The translations under genes were made by a program, and so were the position numbers. Under the pieces are notes generated by a model. It saw only the letters and a program-made list of their open reading frames with translations, ran no database searches and was not told where the DNA came from. This document shows positions 11,815 to 22,800 of a stretch of DNA of 64,000 nt, one piece after another. Origin of the DNA: Avena insularis. Taxonomy: Eukaryota > Streptophyta > Magnoliopsida > Poales > Poaceae. The stretch spans positions 334,605,211-334,669,210 of the forward strand of contig CM042696.1 in assembly GCA_023614405.1 (NCBI GenBank), written 5' to 3'. Numbering within the stretch: position 1 is the stretch's first letter; each line of letters opens with the position of its first letter.

Positions 11815-12300
11815 CTCCCGACTCCACGGACTGGAAACTACAGTTCAACAGCTCCAAGACGCATGAGGGCTTGGGAGCCAGCATTGTTATCACCTCTCCC
11901 AAAGAAGACTGACTAGAGTACGTGATGCAAATCCACTTCCGCGTGTCTAACAACGTCGCAGAGTATGAAGCAATCATACACGGGCTTTGGCTAGCGAAAG
12001 AAATTGGCATCCGGCAGATCCTCTTCTACGGGGATTCGGATCTGGTAGTATAGCAAGTTTCGGGCGACTAGGACGCCTAGGATGCAAACACGGCCATTTA
12101 TTGCTTCTTCGTCCAGTAAATGTGCGCTTGTTTTGAGGGGTGTGAATTCCACCATGTCCCTCATGCCAATAATGAAGCCGCATACGCGCTCGCGCGAATC
12201 AGCTCCATAGGACAAGCCGTTCCACTCGGCGTATCCTTGGAGAACCTAAATAAGCCCACCATTATCCCGTCTCCCGAGTCTGAATCCATCATCCTAGAAG
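11815..12300 (+). pseudogene. A1 second (archaeal-type) RNase H, decayed
   Basis: This is the additional RNase H (RVT_3 type) of Tat elements. Landmarks are FNSSKTHEGLGASIVI (relatives have DGS, so the first catalytic aspartate is lost), NNVAEYEAIIHGLWLAKEIG with the catalytic glutamate, FYGDSDLVV with the catalytic aspartate, and FHHVPHANNEAAYALARI. TAG stops interrupt VV*QVSGD*DA*DA, where relatives have Q, W and a lysine or glutamine. The following VSLENLNKPTIIPSPESESI is the linker to IN. Confidence 0.85.
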
Positions 12301-12599
12301 CGGACCCAGGGGCTGCCGGCTCCAAGGACCCAAATGTAGCCAACAAAAAAATCTCGGGGGCTGCCGGATCGAACGACCCACCAACCCCTACCGACTCTAG
12401 TTTCCTGCGGCGGCTGGCTCGACTCTTCCACCCGGTCGTCCACCCAACGAGCCCTATATGGATAAAGAAGAAGAAGTGTAGCTGGTAATCCAGTCCATGT
12501 TCGCCATCCGGGAGACACCATCATGGGCTAATCCCTTCATCGATTTCATTGCCAGAGGCGAGCTTCTAGATGAAAAAGTTGACGCGAGACATATCATGC

Positions 12600-13790
12600 A
12601 CTAAGCACGTGTGTACACCATCATGAACAACAAGTTGTACAAGCATAGCGGAGGCGGCATATATCAGCGCTGCATAGACCAACAGGAGGGCATCCAACTC
12701 CTCATTGATATCCACCAAGGAGAGTGCGGTCACCATGCTTCACCAAGAGGCATATTTTCCAAGGCATTTAGACACGGCTTTTATTGGCCATCTAAACTAC
12801 AAGATGCCGATCAAATAGTATGCACGTGCAATGGCTGCCAGCGCTTCAGCCAGCAGAAGCACACGCCATCTGCAGTTCTGTAGACTATCCCCATCACATG
12901 GCCATTTATTGTCTAGGGGCTCGACATGGTTGGCCCCTTCAAGACCGCGTGATTTGGCATGACGCACCTCCTGGTGGTGGTGGACAAATTCACCAAGTGG
13001 ATCGAGGCCAAGACCATTAAGAAGCTGGATGGACCCACCATAGTCAAGTTTTACAAGGACATCATCACGCGATTTGGCTACCTCCATAGCACCATCACCG
13101 ATAATGGAACGAATTTCTCCAAGGGGGCCTTCGCGCTTTTTTGCCGGAACAAGGGCATCCGGATGGACCTAGCATCGGTCACCCACCCTTAGTCCAATAG
13201 GTCGTGCGAAAGATAAAATGACTTAGTCCTAGGCGACATCAAGCCCCGGCTAGTGGAGCCACTGATCAGATCACTCGGCTACTGGATACAAGAAGTATTA
13301 GCCATGTTGTGGATCCTACGCACCACACCCAACCGGTCAACCGGCTACACTCCATTCTTCCTCGTCTATGGGGCAGAAGCAATCTTGCCGACTGACATCA
13401 CGTTCGAATCCCCCTAGAAGTTGTTGTACATGGAGCATGATTTCAAAGAGGCTCAGGAAGACAATGTCGACCTCCTCGAGGAAGCACGTGAGTTATCTCT
13501 ATCTAGATCTGCCATCTACCAACAGAGCCTCCATCGCTACCATGATAGCCGAATCCGCCCTGTCTCATTATGAGAGGGATATCTAGTGCTCTGGATGATC
13601 CAACACACCAAGGGGATGCATAACCTGTCCCCCTTGGGATGGGCCATTCATCATCAGTCGGGTGCTGGGCAACAACTCATACTTCCTCATTAACACCCAG
13701 TAGTTGGCTAAGAAGAAGATATATCGTTTGGGTGAGGAGACGGAGCATCACTGGAACTCGAACCCGCTATGCCCGTTTTACACTTGAGCG
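12600..13790 (+). pseudogene. A1 integrase, decayed
   Basis: A zinc-binding HHCC segment occurs near 12705-12845 (DIHQGECGHHAS, then CNGCQRF). The core has the first aspartate in GLDMVGPFKTA (near 12920), the second in TDNGTNFSKGAF (near 13100) and a degraded glutamate region (SNRSCER) followed by stops. The C-terminal part resumes as YGAEAILPTDITFES, NVDLLEEARELSLSRSAIY and GMHNLSPPWDGPFIISRVLG. The order IN last confirms gypsy. At least two frameshifts and many TAG stops inactivate it. It would insert the cDNA into host DNA. Confidence 0.88.
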
Positions 13791-13830
13791 GGAAGTGTAC
13801 GTAGCCCCACCCCTTTTTAACTATGAATGA

Positions 13831-14771
13831 AAAACTGTGGAACCCCGAAGTATTCTTGGGGGCTCCATCACCAAAGAATTTGCATCTTTATTGCTTAAGT
13901 TATCCGGCTTCGGCAAAACTCTCCCAAGGACTTGTCGGCTAGCATAGACTGATGTTTTCTTGTCGGCTAAGTATTGTGGATGGCACCAAAGGCCCACATT
14001 CCGGATCCACCCACGTCCCGCCACTTCTTTGGTTCCAGCTGCACACCGCAGCCCGGATGATAGTTCAGCAAGAGCAAAAGCTGGAGGTCCTGTAAACCAA
14101 AAACGCAAGGAAGATAAAAGTCTGGACGCTTCCGGCTGTGCCCGTTCGCTGAAAGACCGGCTACAGAAATCTGGATTATCGTGCAACATGCTTACTAGCT
14201 ACCCCTTTGGTTCCGGCTACAGACCGCAGCCCGGTTGTCAGTCGGCAAGGACACAACATAGCGACCAATTCTCATGCGAAAGGACAAAGTAACTGGCTAA
14301 ACACAAACTCATTGGATGCGCTCCCGTGCCCCCAGAAGAAGATAGAATCATCCAGCTAGCTGGAGAGCCTGCCAAATTTGGAAGCAACACATGACAAAGG
14401 GTCAAGATTGCCGGTGAATTTTTTGCCTGACTAAATCCGTTAGTCGGCCCAAAACTTGGGGGATAGACCTAGTGGGTGCGCTCCCGCGCCCCCACAAGAA
14501 AGCAACAAGCCAAACTCGACGCCAAGAAAAACTCAAAGGAAAAGGATCTTTGACCCGGTTGTCTCCGCCAAGCGGCCCGAAGCTCGGGGGCTACAACCAG
14601 TGGGTGCGCTCCCACACCCGCACAGAAGGACAAGAACCCAGAGAGCACGCCCAGAAAACACGAAATTTTGAAGTCAAGCAAAAGGATGATATAATAAGAG
14701 CATCCAGGAGACGGAGCTCCCAACACTTCAATAGAAAAGTGTTCACACGCACAATAGAAATAAAGATTTTT
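13831..14771. repeat. A1 post-integrase spacer with diverged short repeats
   Basis: No coding capacity was recognised. Three copies of a GC-rich unit (gtgggtgcgctcccgcgcc and variants) start at 14312, 14472 and 14600. The latter two are preceded by cggcccraarctygggg. A second unit (ttggttccrgctrcaraccgcagcccgg) occurs at about 14028 and 14204. The spacer separates the sense pol from the convergent antisense gene. Confidence 0.6.
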
Positions 14772-17700
14772 TCAAACAATTAAGCCTCGCATCCCAGGGA
14801 TATGATCACTTTGGAGGAGTAACATCTTCGGCGCGGGGTGCGACGAACGAGGTTCTACTAGAGTCGGCGTTCGACAGAGGGGCAGTCGGTTCAGCACCTT
14901 CTTCATATGTAGCCGACGTGTCTTGCTCCTGCGCAAGCCCCTTGGCACGATCATCATCGAAGTCCTAGTCAAGGTCCACACAGTGCTCCATCCGAATGGC
15001 ACCGGTGAGAAGCTTGGGTGCTCCATGCCTAGGATGGCCAGGCTAGTCCCCTGCCGTAAACCATTGAGAATGTCCCCTAGTTGTGCAACCGGATAACAAG
15101 ACTTGAAGAATGTCATCGCTAACTTAGCACCTAAGCATGTGGCCATCTCCCATCCCATGTCAATGGTGTTTTGTCCCTCCTCTATATTCGCCGCAAGAGC
15201 GTTGAGAGTGGTAGGATCATTGTCAAATTGCAAGACATACTCGAACACCTCGAAGCATGCCTTCCGCAGCTGGAGGGTGTCCTCGCCAGGAGTGCTGACA
15301 AGGTCTTCAGCGGAAGGGTCCTTCCCAGCCTCATCAGCATGCTGGCATGCGGCCGCTTGCACAAGCGCCTGCGGGTACTAGGCTACATTGACAAAACAGA
15401 AGTTAAAATCAACGGCTCCAGACAAACGGAAGGAAAACACACCAAAGGATAACATACATGTTATAGCCATGGCAAAGGGTTGGAGCTCACTACGCGCCGC
15501 CACCTCACGCTCTCGGCACACCCAAAATAGATCCTCCTGTTTCTTGGTGGTGTCCTCGATAAAATTGAAGGCCTCCACATGCTTGGCACAGATTCCCTTG
15601 TTCTTCTTGGCAGAGGTCTCCAACCGGTCCTTCTTGGCAGCATGATCTTCAATTTGCTTTTGTCAGGCCTTATTGTACTCCTCCAGCCGGTGAACTTACC
15701 ACTCCAACTGGTCCACCTCCACCTCCTTGTTACCAATCATAGCTGAAGGAGGATAGTTGATGGCCATCAAGAACTTGGAGAAGCCAGACACTTTGGATGG
15801 CATATTCAATGCATTACGGCCAGTGTTAGCAAGCTTACACCCAACGCATGTGCCTTTCCATCCATCTCCATAAATGCTTGTTGCAAAGTGAAAGAAGTTA
15901 GCAGGAACATTCAACCATCTGAAGCTCACTCTGCATCCAGAAAAAACCCAGTACCTCAACAAAAACAGTCATCCGTCGGGCCTCGCCAAGGGCCATCTTA
16001 AGGATCTCCAACATCGACATCCCCTGATCAAGGTCAAGGGGTGCCTTGGTCGATAGCTTTGCCAGCGTGCAGTGTCCCGAGCTGGACGCCTCCATAACCG
16101 GTTTTTGCATGCCAGGCTTGTAACCCGTGATCATGACATTTGAATCTGCCTCGGCGCCTAGAGGCGCCCCCACGACCCCAGCACCGGCCCTAGCAGGCGG
16201 ACCACTCCCACCGATAGACGCCTCGATGGGCGCCGTAGCCGGATCCGCCACCGCTCCCTCCTTGCTCTAGGTCATGGTCGCGGCTGACGCATGCAGCCGG
16301 GTAGAGATCCTAGTAGGGTTAATGTTTCTAGCCGGTTCAGGCGGAGGAGCGGCCGTGTGCCTCGGGGCCAGCTGGGTAAAAAGGGTAGTAGTGGCACTCG
16401 GCTAGGGAGGATCCGGCAGAGCGGCACCAGAAGCGCTAGGAGCCGTGGCATCCAGCGAGAGTGGATTTATAAGGGAAAAAGATAGAGTCAACAAACAGCA
16501 GCAAGAATACAACTTCAGCAAAATAAAAAACCATCCTCGAGCACTCGACAATGACCTCCCTCTTCCTCTGCCGGTGCTTACTCTTCGCGTCCGTCTCAGT
16601 CTGGGCGATGGTCGCTGGGGACCGTTAGCATTTGGGCTTCAGGGAAGGCCCAAGAGTAGGGGGTTGTCATCACCATCTCTAGCTGCATCAGCTTCAACGC
16701 AGTCAAGATCAAGCTATACACCATCAACCGGCTCTGCCGGATCCTTATAGTAAGGAAGCTTACCGTGCGGGTACGGTGTGAGGTCGTCTTCCCGGGTGGG
16801 GAACAACTCCGACTCCATGGGCGGGTACTTGAGCGGCAGATAGTTCGGCTCAAACATGGTGGGCTCATCCGGGTCCATCCTGTCCTCAGCCAGCTGCGCT
16901 ATGAAAAGCTGCCTAGATAAGTCAACCAACAACAAAATCATGAAAGTAACCCATCCGGGAGAAAGAAAGCTTACCCTAGGTTCCTAGTTGGCCTAGTCAA
17001 ATGGTCGGTAGGAGTAGGACCAGGACTCCTCAAGCTCCTCCTTTGATATCATGGTGAGCCAGGCTTAGAGGGCCTCAAATGGCACGTCGAGCTAGGAGGT
17101 CCGGGTGGGAGACATCGACCTAGAAAGAAAGCACATGTTGTGCACTCTCTTATGGACAGGGAGCACCCAACGTGCGATACAAGATAGCATGATGTCCCGT
17201 GTAGTAAGCCTGCTCGTGCCCTAGCCCTTCACCTCCCATCTCGTCCGGTCGGATACGACATTATCAAACTCTGGCATCCGGATGTAATCCGTCTGCGTGG
17301 CATTGCTCATGTAAAAATACGTGTGCTGCTAGAGCTTGATAGTGTCCGGAAGATCAAGTTGAGGCATGGGCGAGGGTAGATGGCGACACAACCGGCATCC
17401 ACCAGTGGCACTTCCTTCTGAATCGTCTAGGATTTCAAGAAGAAAAATTACCATCGCTTTCTTTGAGTTTCATTTCACCTGCCTTCACGCCAATGCCAGT
17501 ACCCGCAGCGCCAGGTAAGCGCCGCATGCCAGCATGCTGATGAGGCTGGGAAGGACCCTTCTATCCAGCACCGATGTCCGGCTTGAAGCCAAGATAGGAT
17601 TCACAACACATTACATGGAGAGCGATCTGTGCCATGGTGTTGGCACCAAGGTGGTGAAGGCGGAGGTGAAATAATATGAAGAACTCAATAAGAAAGTCAT

Positions 17701-17797
17701 TCACGGGCAGGCCGAGCAATAGAAACTCCAAAGATGGTATGGTGGAACAAAACAGTAGCAAAGCATGCACTAAATAACCTGTACAAACTTGATACAA
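14772..17797 (-). pseudogene. A1 antisense gene (Transposase_28-like), truncated and broken
   Basis: It is read on the minus strand, from about 17797 down. The first recognisable part (LPVNDFLIEFFILFHLRLHH, then GANTMAQIALHVMCCESYLG) is the C-terminal half of the Transposase_28 domain seen intact in A2. Next come YFYMSNATQTDYIRMPEFDN (about 17310-17250) and LTMISKEELEESWSYSYRPF (about 17060-17000). Then an acidic segment, MDPDEPTMFEPNYLPLKYPP (about 16880-16820), and further pieces at 16251-15898, 15623-15378 and 15362-14772. The pieces lie in several frames with stops between them, probably decayed exons and introns. Tat-lineage elements are known to carry an antisense ORF here; its role is unknown. 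The N-terminal half is missing at the junction near 17800. Confidence 0.7.
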
Positions 17798-17800
17798 CTG

Positions 17801-18520
17801 TCCGCTATCAGAGAAAGAAGAGAGACCTATTCGGAACTAACCTGATACTAACACCAAACATAACCCATCCAGGGATTTCCCCCTCGACACCAAACAAGGA
17901 AGTCCTTCCAAGGAAAAACTCACACAATTGGTAGTTTTATTAAGAATTTCATGATAGTTTCCAAACTTACTAATCATGTCAGGTCCAAGTGAACTTTATA
18001 GTACTACTTTAGTGTATGTTGTCTATGATCGAGAAACGGTGCTCCAAGTCGTCCATAACCAGAGACACGTCTTTTCAAAAAGATTTACCCTATAGGGGTC
18101 CACAAATAGCAATAGATGCACGATCAATCTTGGAAGAAGCAAATGAATAAAACACAATGAGGCATCAGGATAGAACCATTCCAAAAAACCATAGAATGTT
18201 TTGTAGGCCACCCAAAAGAGCTAACCTTACAAGGTATAGCTAATCCTTGTACGGACCAAGAGGTTGTGTGGACTTGTCATGTAAGCAAAGGCCATAGACA
18301 ATATATTCTCATGATAGAGTGTCTCACATACGCAATAGTAATAAACACTCATAGAGCAACAAGTCATAAAAATGGCATAACATTCCATATGTGCAATAGG
18401 TAATGTATAAATCCTAAACTATTTGTGTCCCCAAAACATTCTTCAGAATCAAATTCAAGCCCATGGGATCCCAGAAAGGCTCCCATGTGTGGATAGTGTG
18501 ATAGTTCTGTCCGATTATCT
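17801..18520. other. Unassigned junction DNA between A1 and A2
   Basis: These 720 bp have no ORF I recognise, no LTR end and no obvious repeat. A1 antisense-gene homology stops on its left. A2 integrase homology begins without warning at GATGGAGCTACAG (18521) on its right. It may be antisense-gene DNA too decayed to recognise, a fragment of a third element, or filler from a deletion. Confidence 0.5.
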
Positions 18521-19332
18521 GATGGAGCTACAGCCGTAACATTTCTCAAAGATATTATTCTGAGATACGATTATCCTCACAGTATCATAACTGATAATGG
18601 TACCAATTTTGCTGAAGGAGCATTTGGACAATTCTGCCGAGCTAAGAATATCCGGCTAGATATTGCATGTGTAGCCCTCCCCGCATCAAATGGACAAGTG
18701 GAAAGATCCAACAGACTAGTTCTGTCCGGGATAAAACCTCGGCTCATTGAGCCGCTGCAAAGATCAACGGGGTGCTGGATAGAAGAGCTACCAACGGTAC
18801 CGTGGAGTTTAAGAACAACTCTGAATCGATCAACAGGCTATATGCCATTCTGGTATATGGGGCAGAAGCTGTATTACCAGCCGACATAGAGAATGACTTG
18901 CCCAGGGTCGCCAAATACATAGAAGCCGAAGTGCAAGAACCCCGGCAAAATGATGTTGACCTGCTGGAAGAAGCGAGGGAACTAGCCTTGTCCAGATCTG
19001 CCATTTATAAGCAAAATCTCCAAAGCTACCATAGCCTGAAAGTAAACCCCCGAGTCTTCCGGGAAGGTGATCTTGTACTTCGGCTGGTGGAACGCACTGC
19101 TGGCATGCATAAGTTATCCTCTCCATGGGAAGAGCCATTCACTATAAGCAAAGCATTGCACAATGATGCCTATTACCTCATTGATGCACAACCACAGGAG
19201 AAAAACAAGGCGGACAGGTCCAGTGAGGAATCCAAGCATCCATGGAATGTAGATCTACTTTGTCCGTTTAACACTTCGCAAAAAGTGTATGTATCTCGAA
19301 CTCTCATATGTAGGCATGTATGTCGGCAATGA
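18521..19332 (+). pseudogene. A2 integrase, C-terminal two thirds
   Basis: The first part, in one frame, reads DGATAVTFLKDIILRYDYPH, then ITDNGTNFAEGAF with the second catalytic aspartate, then ASNGQVERSNR with the catalytic glutamate. A single one-base shift near 18840 moves coding to the frame that reads YGAEAVLPADIEND, NDVDLLEEARELALSRSAIY and PWEEPFTISKALHND, ending at TGA 19330-19332. The zinc-binding domain and first catalytic aspartate are missing because the element is truncated on the left. No other stop was found over about 270 codons. The preservation contrasts strongly with the A1 integrase. Confidence 0.9.
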
Positions 19333-19870
19333 GCTTATCAATGAAACTTCCGCAACCCAAGCAGAAACTCGGGGACTGCCTTAATAATTGTCTCTTCTGC
19401 ATTTACTTTTTATATGTCGGCTGGCTTAAACTACTTACACCTTAGCCGGATTAGTAATGTGTAGGCATCAAAAACTTAACTCCTCAACTTGCATTTGTCC
19501 AACAAGAATTGTCTTTATGGCTAGTAAGAGAACAAGTTTGGAATTGCTGAGCACATGAAAAACGACCAAGGAAAGGAACGTAATCGAGCCGACATTTTAC
19601 TTTATTTTTGCCATGTTGAAATATTTTGAGCTAATCCTAAAGTTTCAAGTATTGTTAGGTCAATTTTTTGAACCTCGGACTCGTAAGTCAAAAACTGAAT
19701 CAAGGTAGACACGAGCCGAATCCTAAGATTGAGAGAACAAGAAAATGGAACTCAGGGATTTCGCCCAAGTTAATCCGACATTAAAAACTTAGTAGTAGAA
19801 AAATCACATTGTATTTCATACAACTGTGCCCGGCATACCGGGGATTTAACAAATTTAAAAGTGTTTTTTC
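19333..19870. other. A2 spacer between integrase and the antisense gene
   Basis: This is a noncoding stretch of about 540 bp, including aactcggggactgcc just after IN, a motif related to the tcggggg boxes of the A1 spacer. I see nothing else in it. Confidence 0.5.
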
Positions 19871-22800
19871 TTAAGGAGTAGCAGGATCCAAGGAACCTGC
19901 AGTAGGAGGAGGCAAGTCGGCATCAATGGGGGGGAAGATCGGTTTCTTCTTCATCTTCCGTGTTGGCTTCCGCATCCTCTGGATCTTCAGTTTCCTTGGC
20001 AAAGTCCAAAGCTTCTTGCTCTTTTCCGCCTGAACCATCTTCAACATAACCTTCATCGACGGTGTCAAGAAAGCTCGGTCCTTCATTACATTAATGGAAA
20101 AAGGCATACTCAATGAAGTTGTAGGCATAAAATTTGCGTTGAGCAATGCACTCCGGGTCACTAGTACACTTAGATCCAGTCTGCATGCGGTCGAGAATCT
20201 TCAAGTCTAGGCATTCATACCAAGACAGCATGAAGCCCAGGGTCGTGTCAGCTCCAGCGCGCGCAATAGATTCCTTCCAAAGGTCCAGATGAGTCTCACA
20301 CTCCATCAATTTTGCGATTAAGGGTGCATGACCTTCAGGAGTGGGCTCGTTGGGCCAAAGGGCACTGAAGCTCCGGACAACTGTGGTCATGATATCTGAA
20401 CCATAGCTTTTCATGGGTTCAACCCGGGCTGTGAGGCTCACCAATGTATCCTCCATGTGATATGGAATGAGACCTAAAGAAGGACCAACTGGAGTACCTC
20501 TCTTAACTCGGAAATTGTGAACAACAGTGGCAGGAATGGCGTTGTACTCCAGAAATTTGCCTGAAAATGAGACAAGTAACATTAGTAGGTAAGGGCACAA
20601 GACCCAAAGAAACGAATGTCGGCGGAAGAGAAAAAACTGATGAGAGATATAACTATTGATCCATGTTAGCTCCATGAGCCAATCAGCATTCCTCTTCTTG
20701 AGCTTCTCATATTTTGTGTTCACCGACTCAAACTTGATGTCGGTGTCCTTCAACAAATATTGGTTCTTCTCAAGCTGGGTTTTTAGCCGCTACATTTCCT
20801 CAGAGAAGTTCTAGTCAGCCTTGTCCAACTCAACCTTATGGATTTCTTTTAGCTTTTTCATTTCGATGTTGAGCCGACTAATCTCATCATCCTTGAGCCG
20901 GAATTTGGTAATTTCATCATCTTTCTTCTTGAGCTCCGCTTGATGCTGCCCTGCTTGTTCGAGAAAGTGGAGCATCATGTCGGGCAAAGGCATGCTATCT
21001 TGAAGAGACATTGGCAGAGCTGAGGTATAATTATTTGCCGAGTCAGGAGGAAAAAGGACAAATATTGAATAACCAAGACGAGTTACCTTTGATCTCGGCC
21101 AAGTTCTTCCTCATAATTATGTTTTCAGCCTCCACTTCAGCTACGCAATCCGGATCATAAGTTGCCCTTCTTCTTCAGCTCAGTGATCAATGCACTATGT
21201 TTTGCATGAAGCTCCTTGTGTGTGTCCAAGAGCCGCTGAAATTTGGCGGTGCGATGGTTGGTGGTGATCTGAAAAGGGAAGTGTTAGTCAATGCATCATT
21301 GTGAGGATTTGACTTTACTCAAGATCTGGGCCAAGTGGAACTTAACCCGGCTCTAGGTGAGCGAGGATTTGAATTTACTCAAGATCTCGGCCAAGTGGAA
21401 CTTAACCCGGCTCTAGGTGAGTGAGGATTTGCATTTACTTAATATCTAGGCCAAGTAGAACTTAACCTGGGTCTAGGTGAGTGATGATTTGAATTTACTC
21501 AAGATATGGGCCAAGTGGAACTTACCCGGCTCTAGGTGTGTGAGGATTTGAATTTACTCAAGATCCGGGCCAAGTGGAACATATCCCGACTCTAGGTGAG
21601 TGAGGATTTGAATTTACTCATGATCTGGGCCAAGTGGAACTTAACCCGACTCTAGGTGAGTGAGGATTCGAATCTACTATAGATCTGGGCCAAGCAGAAC
21701 TTAATCCGGCTCTAGGTGAGTGGATATTTGAAACTACTAAGGAATTTAGTGCAACTAAAAATACTTCAGATTAGAGCATCCGACTGAGTAACACGTTACT
21801 CCACCGGATGCTCGGGGACTAGAGGATATATCTACAATTACTTGCGCATATGTAAAGTCATGGCGCAAAGGCTTACCTCCATCATCCGGCCAACAATAGA
21901 AATAGCCGTGGAAGATATGTTCATCTAGGCACTGAACTCGGCTGGACCAAACTTCTTCGGGGTGTCGGTGTTGAAGTCGACAAACTCGGTGTCGTTCCAG
22001 TTGTTGACAGATTCAGTCAGATGACCATAGCTCTCCCCGCTAAGCATCTGGGTGGTGACCAAACCTTTGGCATGAGACGCTTTCCTGGCGGATTGTACTG
22101 CGGCCGGGCTGGTATGTAAAGTAAGCTGTTTACTGCCAACAGACCCGGAAGCAGCAGAGCCGGAGGCAGTTCTCCCCTTCTTCATCATGGCGCAAGAGTA
22201 CATTGTCCAGATCGACAGTTGATCCTTTAGGGTCATGGTTTTTGGTCGCCTCTGAAGCCTTTTGGCCCTTGGCAGCATCAACACCTTTCCTGGCCTTGGT
22301 GCCTGATTTGTGTTGCTGCTACATAGAGCTAGTTTGCGCTCCAGGTTTGGCTTGAGGTTTTTGCTGAGATATATCTTTGGCAGAAGTAGTTGGCGTAGAG
22401 GGCTTAGCCTTTGAGTTGAAGGAATCTTGGTCATCTCGCCGAGTCTTGGGAGACTTGGACGAGGCAGGAGGAACTAGAATAGCAGAACTTTGTGCTGGAG
22501 AAGGTGCTGGAACAGGTGAAGGTTGAACTGGGGTAGGTGTCGGGGTTACCGGCACCTCGGAAGGAACTGTATTGGCGCCAATGTTCTTGGCGCCACTATC
22601 ATCTTGTTGCTGGGCAGAAGAGGCATTGGGCCTGTCTGGCATAGGCGCATCCTCGCTAGCGCCACCACCCTCCATGCCGACATCGCCCTCCTCTTGCCGA
22701 GGTGGGCTGAGATTCGGCATAGCCGTGGAGCTCTCCAGAATGGGGCATAGGGGGCACGCATCGTCATGGCAAGGAGAAGATGGAGCATCTCAGAGGGGCG

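Larger units (their letters stand above)
7159..17800 (+). mobile_element. A1: old Ty3-gypsy element of the Tat lineage, both ends lost
   Basis: The order is 5' LTR tail, tRNA-Lys primer site, gag, protease, RT, RNase H, a second RNase H, integrase, a repeat-rich spacer and a long antisense gene. PR-RT-RNH-IN is the gypsy order. The duplicated RNase H plus the antisense gene between IN and the 3' LTR are known Tat-lineage traits. The left end is the copia insertion point inside the 5' LTR. The right end fades out around 17800, inside the antisense gene, with no 3' LTR. It is heavily decayed, with stops every few tens of codons, most of them TAG. Confidence 0.85.

Noticed and set aside
16291..16750. 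Plus-strand ORFs of 64-101 codons in the A1 antisense gene
   Set aside because: They overlap the recognisable minus-strand coding segment and have no motif of their own.
21301..21719. CRISPR-like regular array
   Set aside because: Units are contiguous 60-bp tandem copies without unique spacers, and the context is a plant retrotransposon.
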